NCBI RefSeq assembly: GCF_946998875.1
Contig: NZ_CAMQAY010000022.1
Span: 1 to 20,410 of the forward strand
From: an uncultured Peptoniphilus sp.
GTDB lineage: Bacteria; Bacillota; Clostridia; Tissierellales; Peptoniphilaceae
Direction: 5' to 3'
DNA: 20,410 nt
Position 1 is the first letter of the stretch. Every line of letters starts with the position of its first letter. This document shows positions 5,806 through 12,263 of this stretch, piece after piece. The notes beneath the pieces were generated by a model, which made no database searches, was not told where the DNA came from, and saw only the letters and a list, made by a program, of their open reading frames with translations. The position numbers were made by a program, and so were the translations under genes.

Positions 5806-8800
5806 ATGCCAAGAGATAATTCGATTAAGAAGACGCTAGTAATAGGATCTGGTCCCATTGTTATAGGACAAGCTGCTGAGTTTGACTACTCAGGCACACA
5901 AGCTTGCGAAACCCTAAAGGCTAATGGTGTAAAAACTGTTCTTGTGAACTCAAACCCTGCTACTATTATGACAGACAAGGGTATTGCCGATAAAATTTAT
6001 ATCGAGCCAATAACTATTTCCTTTATAGAAAAAATTATTGAAAAGGAAAGACCTGATTCCCTTATTGCAGGCATGGGTGGACAAACTGGCCTTAACATGA
6101 CACTAGAACTAGATAGGCGTGGAATTTTAGATAAATATGGAATAAAAATTATAGGCACTGACATTGAAGCTATAAAAAAAGGCGAAGACAGAGATATTTT
6201 TAGAAATACAATGAAAAAAATTGGCGAGCCAATTATCCAGTCTGAAATTGCAACTACTCTTGAAGAAGGAAAAGTTCTTGCTAAAAAAATTGGCTATCCT
6301 CTAGTTATTAGACCTGCCTACACTTTAGGTGGAACTGGCGGCGGCTTTGCCTATGACGAAGAAGAACTTGAAGAAGTTTTATCTCACGGACTTAGCCTTA
6401 GCCCAGTAAATGAATGTCTTCTTGAAAAATCTATTCGCGGTTGGATGGAAATTGAATTTGAAGTTATTAGGGACTCTGCTGGCGAAAAAATTATTGTTTG
6501 CGACATGGAAAATGTGGACCCAGTTGGCGTTCACACTGGCGACTCCATTGTAGTTGCTCCTTGCCAAAGCCTTGACAAAGATGTGCTACAAAAATTAAAA
6601 AATGCAGCCCTAAATATTGTTGAAAATGTAAATGTTGTTGGCGCTTGCAATGTTCAGCTTGCACTTAATCCTGAAACTTTGGACTACGCAGTTATAGAAA
6701 TCAATCCAAGAGTTTCTCGTTCCTCTGCCCTTGCATCAAAGGCAACAGGCTATCCAATTGCAAGAATTGCAACAAAGATTGCCCTTGGACTTAACCTTTC
6801 TGAAATCGAAAACGAAACGACTGGCGAAACTATAGAAAATTATGAACCACACTGCAATTATGTAGTTGTTAAAATTCCTAAATGGCCTTTTGACAAATTC
6901 AAATTTGCAAACAGAAAACTTGGCACAAAGATGATGGCAACTGGCGAAGTCATGGCAATTGGCTCATCCTTTGAAGAAGCTCTCATGAAGGGAATTAGGT
7001 CTCTTGAAATTTCTAAATTCTCTCTTGAATCTAAATTCTCTGAAGAAAGAACTACTGAAGAATTAAAGAAGAGAATTAAATTCCCAGATGACGAAAGACT
7101 TTTTGATGTTGCAGAAATTATGAGACGTGGACTTTCCATTGAACTTATCCACGAAATAACAGGAATTGACCTTTACTTCTTGGAAAAAATCGAAAACATA
7201 GTTCGTGAAGAAGAAAACCTTAAAAAATTAAGTCTTGAAACAATGACTCCTGATGAGCTTTCTAAACTTAAAAAACTTGGTTTCTCTGACAAGACTATTG
7301 CCAAGGCTCTTGGCGTAGATATGGATGATGTAATTGAACTCCGTGAAAAAAATAAAATTCTTCCAAACTACAGAAGAGTTGACACTTCTCCATTTAGAAA
7401 AAACGGAGCATATTATTACTCAACTTATGAAAAGACAGACGAAAATATTGTATCAGACAAGAAAAAAATAATTGTAATTGGCTCTGGTCCTATTAGGATT
7501 GGTCAAGGAATTGAATTTGACTACTGTAGCGTTCACGCAATTAAGGCCCTTATTAAACTTGGCATCGAAACAATTACTATTAACAACAACCCAGAAACTG
7601 TTTCAACAGACTTTGACACATCAGACAAACTTTACTTCGAGCCACTTACTGAAGAAGAAGTTAAATCTATAATAGAAATCGAAAAACCTATGGGAGTTAT
7701 CCTTGCCTTTGGTGGACAAACTGCCATTAAGCTTGCAAAATATCTTCACTCACAAAAAATCAACATCTTGGGAACTGACTTTGAAGACATAGATAGGGCT
7801 GAAGACAGAGAAAAATTTGACGAAATGCTTGAAGAATTAAAGATTAATAGACCAAAGGGACATGGAGTCTTCACAGTTAAAGAAGGACTTGAAGCTGCAA
7901 AGGATCTTGGCTATCCACTACTTGTTAGACCTTCCTATGTTCTTGGCGGTCAAGGAATGCAAATAACTTATGACGAAGAAAGTTTGAAAACTTATTTGCA
8001 AAGTGCCTTTGAAAGAGATGCAGTTAACCCAGTTTTAATCGACAAGTATTTAGTTGGTCGTGAAATCGAAGTTGATGCAATTTCAGATGGCAAAGATGTC
8101 TTAATTCCTGGAATTATGGAACACCTTGAAAGAGCAGGAGTCCACTCTGGCGACTCAATTACAATTTATCCAAGCCTTCACATTTCTGATGCTATAAAGG
8201 CAAAAATTTTAGACTACACAAAGAAAATTGCCAAAGCACTTCATGTAAAGGGCATGATTAACATTCAGTTCATCGAATACAAAAATGATTTATACATCAT
8301 CGAAGTAAACCCTCGTGCATCAAGAACTGTTCCATACATCTCAAAGGTTTCTGGTGTGCCAATAGTTGATTTAGCAACAAAGACTATGCTTGGCGAAAAA
8401 CTATCTGATTTAGGCTACGGCGTTGACATCTACAAGGAGCCTAAGCTTATGGCAGTAAAAGTTCCAGTCTTCTCTATGTCAAAGCTTAACAGAGTAGAAA
8501 TTTCCCTTGGACCTGAAATGAAATCCACTGGAGAAGTTCTTGGAGTAGGAAAAGATATTGACGAAGCACTTTTCAAAGGCTTCTTGGCATCAGGTTCAGC
8601 AATAGAAAATGAAGTTTCAACTGTCCTTGCAACAGTAAATGACAATGACAAGAATGAATTTTTAGAAATCGCAAAGACTATGAAGGACTTGGGCTACAAA
8701 TTTATAGCAACTAAGGGAACTTGCCAGCTTCTCAAAAAAGAAGGCATTGAAGCTAGAGAAATTGGAAAAATAAATGACCCAAGACCAAACATCTTAGATG

Positions 8801-9009
8801 TAATAAGAAATGGCGAAATCGACATTGTAGTCAACACTCCAACAAGAGGTGGCGACTCAACAAGAGACGGCTTCAAGATTAGAAGAATGGCAACAGAATA
8901 TGGCATCGACATAGTAACATCTCTTGACACCCTAGCAGCAAGAGTAGCCGTAAAAAATAAAAAATTCCACGAAGAAAACATGGATATATATGACATCTCA
9001 GAATTTTAA
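5806..9009 (+). CDS. carB: Carbamoyl-phosphate synthase large subunit
   Basis: Makes carbamoyl phosphate from bicarbonate, two ATP and ammonia delivered by the small glutaminase subunit; feeds pyrimidine and arginine synthesis. The 1067-residue length is normal. Both ATP-grasp halves are intact: N-terminal half about 1-400 (GSGPIVIGQAAEFDYSG near the start, GGTGGGFAYDEEEL); oligomerisation domain about 400-550; second synthetase half about 550-935 (GSGPIRIGQGIEFDYC); MGS-like allosteric domain about 936-1067 with ATKGT, the segment equivalent to the Escherichia coli effector-site threonines. The ATG at 5806 is chosen because AAAAGGAGA lies just upstream and the product then begins like other CarB proteins. 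An in-frame TTG at 5776 is too far upstream. No carA gene adjoins it: both neighbours run in the opposite direction, so carB is transcribed alone behind its own leader. Confidence 0.97.
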   Translation: MPRDNSIKKTLVIGSGPIVIGQAAEFDYSGTQACETLKANGVKTVLVNSNPATIMTDKGIADKIYIEPITISFIEKIIEKERPDSLIAGMGGQTGLNMTLELDRRGILDKYGIKIIGTDIEAIKKGEDRDIFRNTMKKIGEPIIQSEIATTLEEGKVLAKKIGYPLVIRPAYTLGGTGGGFAYDEEELEEVLSHGLSLSPVNECLLEKSIRGWMEIEFEVIRDSAGEKIIVCDMENVDPVGVHTGDSIVVAPCQSLDKDVLQKLKNAALNIVENVNVVGACNVQLALNPETLDYAVIEINPRVSRSSALASKATGYPIARIATKIALGLNLSEIENETTGETIENYEPHCNYVVVKIPKWPFDKFKFANRKLGTKMMATGEVMAIGSSFEEALMKGIRSLEISKFSLESKFSEERTTEELKKRIKFPDDERLFDVAEIMRRGLSIELIHEITGIDLYFLEKIENIVREEENLKKLSLETMTPDELSKLKKLGFSDKTIAKALGVDMDDVIELREKNKILPNYRRVDTSPFRKNGAYYYSTYEKTDENIVSDKKKIIVIGSGPIRIGQGIEFDYCSVHAIKALIKLGIETITINNNPETVSTDFDTSDKLYFEPLTEEEVKSIIEIEKPMGVILAFGGQTAIKLAKYLHSQKINILGTDFEDIDRAEDREKFDEMLEELKINRPKGHGVFTVKEGLEAAKDLGYPLLVRPSYVLGGQGMQITYDEESLKTYLQSAFERDAVNPVLIDKYLVGREIEVDAISDGKDVLIPGIMEHLERAGVHSGDSITIYPSLHISDAIKAKILDYTKKIAKALHVKGMINIQFIEYKNDLYIIEVNPRASRTVPYISKVSGVPIVDLATKTMLGEKLSDLGYGVDIYKEPKLMAVKVPVFSMSKLNRVEISLGPEMKSTGEVLGVGKDIDEALFKGFLASGSAIENEVSTVLATVNDNDKNEFLEIAKTMKDLGYKFIATKGTCQLLKKEGIEAREIGKINDPRPNILDVIRNGEIDIVVNTPTRGGDSTRDGFKIRRMATEYGIDIVTSLDTLAARVAVKNKKFHEENMDIYDISEF

Positions 9010-9049
9010 TTTGTAAGTTTATAAATTAAAAAATTTTAGACAAAAAATT

Positions 9050-9079
9050 AGCCTTGGTGTAAAAACATCAAGGCTTTTT
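9050..9079. terminator. Bidirectional terminator between carB and the DUF3783 gene
   Basis: AGCCTTGGTGT (9050-9060) pairs with ACATCAAGGCT (9065-9075) around an AAAA loop, giving 11 bp with one G-U pair. T follows on the plus side and a run of A precedes it (T on the other strand). It serves the convergent carB and DUF3783 transcripts. Confidence 0.88.
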
Positions 9080-9082
9080 CTT

Positions 9083-9604
9083 TTACTTAATATTTAATTT
9101 TTCTCTCAAATCTTTTATGGCTGAGTCAAGTTTTTGCTCGTCGAGTTCCTTATTTTTATTTTCTATGGCTCTTTCTACTAGATCCATAAGTTCGTCGTCC
9201 TTGTCATCTTCTAATCTATCTAAGGCAATTTTTACCAGACCGCCGAGTTCTCTAAACTTTGTGACAACCCTATGCTCATCTCTTATGTGACCCATTAAAA
9301 AGGCAAAAGTCCAATTCTCATTTGTCTCTGTGAGGACGCATTTGTGGTCCACCATTACTCCATCTTTTTTTAGGGCAATTAAAAAGTCTTGCAAAATATT
9401 TCTGTCGAAGTCAGAAAATACCATTAGCTGGTCTTGACACTCTTCTATTTCATTTTCTCTCAAATCTAAGTTAAAGAGTTCGCCAACTTTTTTGTCTAAA
9501 TTATTTTTTGTGATTTTATTTATTTCAATGCCAAATTCTTTTGCCACATTTTCTGTGATTTTTGTCTTTCCTTTTTCTAATCCGTATAATAAAATTTTTT
9601 TCAC
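9083..9604 (-). CDS. DUF3783 domain protein
   Basis: A soluble 173-residue protein without signal peptide or membrane helix. The middle section, about 60-115, matches the DUF3783 pattern: QLMVFSDFD, a helix ending LIALKKDGV, then KCVLTETNENWTFAFL and a charged EH-containing helix. The last 45 residues are a highly charged, probably helical tail. No biochemical function is established for the family to my knowledge. The GTG start at 9604 is supported by GGGAGGT (complement of 9611-9617) six bases away. It is convergent with carB and divergent from the hotdog-fold gene, sharing an intergenic palindrome with the latter. Confidence 0.8.
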   Translation of the reverse strand: MKKILLYGLEKGKTKITENVAKEFGIEINKITKNNLDKKVGELFNLDLRENEIEECQDQLMVFSDFDRNILQDFLIALKKDGVMVDHKCVLTETNENWTFAFLMGHIRDEHRVVTKFRELGGLVKIALDRLEDDKDDELMDLVERAIENKNKELDEQKLDSAIKDLREKLNIK

Positions 9605-9625
9605 TTTAACACCTCCCTTTTATTT

Positions 9626-9653
9626 TACCCAATTTTAATTTATTTATTGGGTA
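9626..9653. promoter_or_regulatory. Inverted repeat in the divergent DUF3783/hotdog promoter region
   Basis: TACCCAAT (9626-9633) and ATTGGGTA (9646-9653) form a perfect 8-bp inverted repeat with a 12-base AT-only spacer, about midway between the two divergent start codons (9604 and 9675). One bound dimer here could control both genes. TATATT and TAAAAT -10-like hexamers flank or overlap the arms, but no convincing -35 was found for either direction. The regulator is unknown. Confidence 0.5.
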
Positions 9654-9674
9654 TATTATGAATGAGGTGTTTTT

Positions 9675-10052
9675 ATGAGATTAAATAAGGGTGACGAAGT
9701 TATATACGAAAGAGTTTTTACTGAAAAAGATTTGAGAGACTATGCAGAGAATGCAAACTTCTGGGGCAAGCACCACGAAAGTCCCAACGCTGATGGCGAG
9801 TACCTCTTGCAGGGACTACTTACTGCAAGTCTTACTAATAAAATTGGCGGCGACTACGATATTTTGATGTATCGCATGGAGTTTGATTTTATAAAAAAGG
9901 CTTACACTGGAAGAAAAATAAGATGCCTAAACCTAGTTGAAAACCTGGAAAATAAGCGTGGCAAAAATTTTATCGACATAGTTTCAGATGTCTATGACGA
10001 AAATGGTGACCATCTCCTTCATGGATTTTTAAGGGGAATTTTATTAGATTAA
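9675..10052 (+). CDS. Hotdog-fold protein, MaoC/(R)-hydratase-like
   Basis: A 125-residue cytoplasmic protein whose layout resembles MaoC-type hotdog proteins. It has an FTEKDLRDYA opening at 15-24, a central segment LQGLLTASL at 45-53 (where hydratases have HGMLxxSL-like sequence), MEFDFIKKAYTGRKI at 68-82 (like F-x-x-P-V-x-x-G-D), and a final strand pair. Aligned by eye to the hydratase motif D-x-N-P-x-H, the His falls on His34, but the catalytic Asp falls on Phe29 (neighbour Asn28). It may therefore be a non-hydratase hotdog member, a thioesterase-like enzyme or an acyl-CoA binder. GAGGTG at 9664-9669 stands five bases before the ATG. It is a single-gene unit with its own terminator. Confidence 0.65.
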   Translation: MRLNKGDEVIYERVFTEKDLRDYAENANFWGKHHESPNADGEYLLQGLLTASLTNKIGGDYDILMYRMEFDFIKKAYTGRKIRCLNLVENLENKRGKNFIDIVSDVYDENGDHLLHGFLRGILLD

Positions 10053-10080
10053 GTGTGGGAAACTTCCTGCACTTTTCCCT
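10051..10080 (+). terminator. Terminator-like hairpin after the hotdog gene
   Basis: AAGTGTGGGA (10051-10060) pairs with TCCTGCACTT (10065-10074) around AACT, with two G-U pairs. The stem begins inside the stop codon. The tail TTCCCTTT is only moderately T-rich, so termination may be partial. Confidence 0.55.
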
Positions 10081-10083
10081 TTG

Positions 10084-10112
10084 CCACTTAGGTAAAATTT
10101 TCAACCACTTAG
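10084..10112 (+). repeat. Direct repeat, probable LytTR binding site
   Basis: CCACTTAG occurs at 10084-10091 and 10105-10112, exactly 21 bases start to start (two helical turns). It lies just upstream of the likely promoter of the LytTR gene. LytTR-domain regulators such as AgrA bind pairs of about 9-bp direct repeats separated by 12-13 bases, which is this geometry. The inference is autoregulation by the gene product downstream. Confidence 0.6.
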
Positions 10113-10119
10113 AGAAGTT

Positions 10120-10165
10120 TTGTTTACTTTTTCTTTTCAAGGTTTATATTATAGGTAAAGGAGGT
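10120..10165 (+). promoter_or_regulatory. Promoter and RBS of the LytTR-DUF3021 operon
   Basis: Candidate -35 TTTACT at 10123-10128 with -10 TATATT at 10145-10150 (spacer 16), or TATTAT at 10147-10152 (spacer 18). A strong AAAGGAGGT site follows at 10157-10165, five bases before the ATG. The -35 is only a partial match, as expected for an activator-dependent promoter; the direct repeat sits immediately upstream. Confidence 0.5.
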
Positions 10166-10170
10166 CAGAA

Positions 10171-10611
10171 ATGGATTTTGAAATTAAGATTGATGAAAAT
10201 TATAAGGTGCCCAAGGCTCTTGTCTACACTGATAAAATTACAGAAGAAGTTTTAAGGCTGAAGTCCTTTGTGCTAGAAAATTCTGAAAATTTGTTAATTG
10301 GTTTTCTTGATGAGAAGATAAAAATTTTAAAGCCTGCAAAAATTTACAGGATTTACACAGAGGATTCAAGGGTCTTTGCCGAATCTCTCGACGAAAAATA
10401 TTTAGTGAAAAAGAGAATTTATCAGCTTGAAGAAATGTTGAAGGCGAAAAATTTTGTTAGGATTTCAAACTCTGAACTCATCAACCTAAACTTAGTTGAT
10501 AGCTTCGACTTGTCCTACTCTGGAACTATTTCTGTCACTATGAAAAATAAGTCCAAGACCTTCGTATCTCGAAGATATGTGAAAAAAATTAAAACTACTC
10601 TAGGTATATGA
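10171..10611 (+). CDS. LytTR DNA-binding domain regulator
   Basis: A 146-residue transcription regulator of the stand-alone LytTR type, without a receiver domain. The C-terminal part, about 50-144, carries the domain: IKILKPAKIYRIYTEDSRVFA, a YLVKKRIYQLEEML helix, FVRISNSELINL at 95-106 (the family's RIHRSxxVN-like segment), then the beta pairs ending in FVSRRYVKKI. Small LytTR proteins paired with a DUF3021 membrane protein are a recurrent Firmicute two-gene module; the membrane partner is thought to modulate the regulator. The downstream DUF3021 gene starts nine bases after this stop. A 21-bp-spaced direct repeat in front of the gene suggests autoregulation. The signal and other targets are unknown. 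Confidence 0.9.
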   Translation: MDFEIKIDENYKVPKALVYTDKITEEVLRLKSFVLENSENLLIGFLDEKIKILKPAKIYRIYTEDSRVFAESLDEKYLVKKRIYQLEEMLKAKNFVRISNSELINLNLVDSFDLSYSGTISVTMKNKSKTFVSRRYVKKIKTTLGI

Positions 10612-10620
10612 GGTGATTTT

Positions 10621-11073
10621 ATGAAAAAAATTATTAGTCGAATGGTAAATGGTCTTTTGATTTGTGAATTTGTTTTGCTTGTCATTTCCCTAATTATGTC
10701 CTATATTTTTACTGATGGGGATTTTTCTATTGCAAACCCAAGCTTAATAGAAAGTTCTAAGTCAATCTTTGCAGCAAACTTCTTGTCCATTTGTCTTTCT
10801 GGACTTCTTGGCATGGTCTTTGGATTTGCCTCTGTAATTTGGGAAGAAGAAAGATTTTCAATACTTACAAGAACCATCATTCACTTCTTGTTGACTGCAT
10901 CCACCATGGTTTTTGTGGGCTACAAGCTCTATTGGTTTCAAAAGTCTTCTTTGTCCCTTGCCATCTTCCTTGGCATTTACCTTTTAATCTATCTTGTAAT
11001 TTGGTTTGTTGAATACACAATTGCCAAAAGGGACATAGAAAGATTAAATGAAAAATTAAAAAATAATATGTAA
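10621..11073 (+). CDS. DUF3021 family membrane protein
   Basis: A 150-residue protein with four predicted membrane helices at about 12-31, 52-74, 81-102 and 111-132, a WEEERFS segment after helix two, and a charged C-terminal helix ending in Lys and Asn. Size, four-helix layout and position directly after a LytTR gene match DUF3021 proteins. In known modules of this kind the membrane protein acts with, usually against, the LytTR regulator, so a sensing or anti-activator role is inferred. The GAGGTGAT ribosome site overlaps the stop codon of the regulator gene, so translation is likely coupled. A good terminator follows. Confidence 0.85.
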   Translation: MKKIISRMVNGLLICEFVLLVISLIMSYIFTDGDFSIANPSLIESSKSIFAANFLSICLSGLLGMVFGFASVIWEEERFSILTRTIIHFLLTASTMVFVGYKLYWFQKSSLSLAIFLGIYLLIYLVIWFVEYTIAKRDIERLNEKLKNNM

Positions 11074-11080
11074 AAAGATG

Positions 11081-11116
11081 CCAGCTTATGAAATAATTTC
11101 ACGAGCTGGTTTTTTT
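11081..11116 (+). terminator. Terminator of the LytTR-DUF3021 operon
   Basis: CCAGCT (11081-11086) pairs with AGCTGG (11104-11109), and an inner TGAA/TTCA extension sits across a two-base internal loop. Seven T follow (11110-11116). Confidence 0.85.
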
Positions 11117-11144
11117 ACTTATAAATTTTTTTGCAATTTTTTTC

Positions 11145-11207
11145 TTGACTTATAAGATTTTCAGAAATATAATTTTGTTAGAAAGTATGATTTTCTAACA
11201 AAGGAGG
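11145..11207 (+). promoter_or_regulatory. Near-consensus promoter with operator-like palindrome for the toxin-antitoxin operon
   Basis: TTGACT at 11145-11150, a 17-base spacer, and a perfect TATAAT at 11168-11173: the best promoter in the window. Starting at the next base, an 11-bp perfect inverted repeat (TTTGTTAGAAA at 11174-11184, TTTCTAACAAA at 11192-11202, spacer 7) covers the transcription start and reaches the AAAGGAGG ribosome site at 11200-11207. A protein bound there would block initiation, which fits antitoxin autorepression. Confidence 0.8.
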
Positions 11208-11212
11208 CTCTC

Positions 11213-11470
11213 ATGTTAGTTGAATTAAAAGCAAAGTCACAAGTAACTATACCCAAGGATATTATTAATTCCATGAAGTTAAGCCAAGGCGACCAGTTTG
11301 AAATCCTTGAAGATAATGGAAAAATTATTCTTGTTCCAGTTGCAATTTATCCCAGCCATGTTATTGAAAATATAAAAGAATCTTTGGAAGAAATTAAAGA
11401 AAACATAAAAAGGGGTCAGCAACCAGTTTTTGATTCTCTAGATTCTTTATTTGAAGAGTTGGATAAATAA
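11213..11470 (+). CDS. AbrB/MazE-type antitoxin
   Basis: An 85-residue protein. Residues 1-45 form a swapped-hairpin AbrB/SpoVT-type DNA-binding domain: LKAKSQVTIPKDI, then LSQGDQFEIL and NGKIILVPV. The C-terminal 40 residues are acidic and helical (SLEEIKENI, FDSLDSLFEELDK), typical of the toxin-binding tail of an antitoxin. It should bind and neutralise the downstream toxin and repress the shared promoter, whose palindrome lies over the transcription start. The stop codon shares one base with the toxin ATG (TAATG), ensuring coupled translation. AAAGGAGG stands five bases before the ATG. Confidence 0.87.
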   Translation: MLVELKAKSQVTIPKDIINSMKLSQGDQFEILEDNGKIILVPVAIYPSHVIENIKESLEEIKENIKRGQQPVFDSLDSLFEELDK

Positions 11471-11736
11471 TGTTTTTTAAAATTACCTATTCAAAAAATT
11501 TTTTAAAACATTATAAAAAGTTATCTAATGCAGAAAAAAATCAGTTTAAAAATAAATTAAAAATTTTTATAGAAAATCCTACTCACCCATCTCTAAGAAC
11601 TAAAAAAATTAAAGGTTTAGACAATACTTGGGAATCATCAATCAATATGGACATAAGAATTATTTGGTTCTACCAAGATGACGAACTTATTTTTTTAATC
11701 GATATAGGTCACCATGATATTTTAAATAACTTATAA
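11470..11736 (+). CDS. RelE/YafQ-type toxin (probable mRNA interferase)
   Basis: An 88-residue basic protein of the RelE/ParE superfamily. The order is typical: a helical hairpin at about 8-36, PTHPSLRTKKIKG at 37-49, a WESSINMDIRIIWFY strand block at 54-68, and LIFLIDIGHHDIL at 73-85. His39, Arg43, Arg63 and His81/His82 are candidates for the catalytic site by comparison with YafQ-like ribosome-dependent ribonucleases. The GHHD ending is common in this group rather than in the ParE gyrase toxins. Translation is coupled to the antitoxin by a one-base overlap. Whether it cleaves mRNA on ribosomes is inferred from the family. Confidence 0.85.
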   Translation: MFFKITYSKNFLKHYKKLSNAEKNQFKNKLKIFIENPTHPSLRTKKIKGLDNTWESSINMDIRIIWFYQDDELIFLIDIGHHDILNNL

Positions 11737-11746
11737 TTTATTTCAT

Positions 11747-11785
11747 AAAAAATCCACATCAGCTTTGATGTGGACTTTATCTTTA
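11747..11785. terminator. Bidirectional terminator between toxin and glyoxalase genes
   Basis: TCCACATCA (11753-11761) pairs perfectly with TGATGTGGA (11766-11774) around GCTT. Six A at 11747-11752 give a T run for the minus-strand transcript. The plus-side tail (CTTTATCTTTATTT) is T-rich but interrupted. Confidence 0.82.
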
Positions 11786-11786
11786 T

Positions 11787-12161
11787 TTATTTTTCTCCTA
11801 TTACTTCAATTTTATACCCATCTGGATCTTTTACAAAGAAGTAGGAATCTGATTTGTCAGAAAGGGCTTTTAATTCTGTCACATCACAGCCCTTATTTTT
11901 TAATTCTTCTCTAAAGGTTTTTATGTCTTTGTGAGATATGGCAATATGACCGTAGCCGTCGCCAATTGTGTAGTCCCTTCCGTCATAATTATATGTCAGC
12001 TCAAGTTCATAGGGTGAGTCTTCTAGTTTTAAATATAGTAGTGTAAATTCATCTTCTGGAAAATCCTTGCGCCTTGATTCAACAAAGCCTAAATTTTCTT
12101 TATAAAACTTTTCAGATTTTTCCAAGTCCCTTACTCTAATCATTGTGTGTAAAAATTTCAT
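11787..12161 (-). CDS. gloA: Glyoxalase I-like protein (VOC superfamily)
   Basis: Probable lactoylglutathione lyase or a related thiol-dependent glyoxalase that converts methylglyoxal-thiol adducts. The 124-residue length fits the small bacterial GloA type. All four metal ligands of that family can be placed: His5 (LHTMIRV), Glu54 (ELELTYNY), His72 (GYGHIAI) and Glu119 (GYKIEVI), spaced as in Escherichia coli GloA. The order of two beta-alpha-beta-beta-beta units is clear. GGAGGGAT upstream of the ATG is a strong ribosome site. It is a single-gene unit between two terminators; its promoter must lie in the 70 bases after the ATPase terminator, but I could not settle on a -10/-35 pair. The real thiol cofactor in such an anaerobe is uncertain. 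Confidence 0.85.
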   Translation of the reverse strand: MKFLHTMIRVRDLEKSEKFYKENLGFVESRRKDFPEDEFTLLYLKLEDSPYELELTYNYDGRDYTIGDGYGHIAISHKDIKTFREELKNKGCDVTELKALSDKSDSYFFVKDPDGYKIEVIGEK

Positions 12162-12230
12162 AACATCCCTCCAAAATCATATCTAATCTATAATTATTTA
12201 TAACCATAATTCTCTTTAATACATATTTAT

Positions 12231-12259
12231 AAAAAAGCCAGAGAATTTTTCTCCGGCTT
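12231..12259 (-). terminator. Terminator of the V/A-ATPase operon
   Basis: On the minus strand, AAGCCGGAGAA (complement of 12249-12259) pairs with TTCTCTGGCTT (complement of 12235-12245) around AAA, 11 bp with one G-U pair. Six T end at 12231. It lies five bases after the subunit D stop. Confidence 0.9.
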
Positions 12260-12263
12260 CATT

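Noticed and set aside
10055..10255. 66-codon plus-strand frame after the hotdog gene
   Set aside because: It overlaps the terminator, the direct repeat, the promoter and the first 85 bases of the LytTR gene, and it has no ribosome site.
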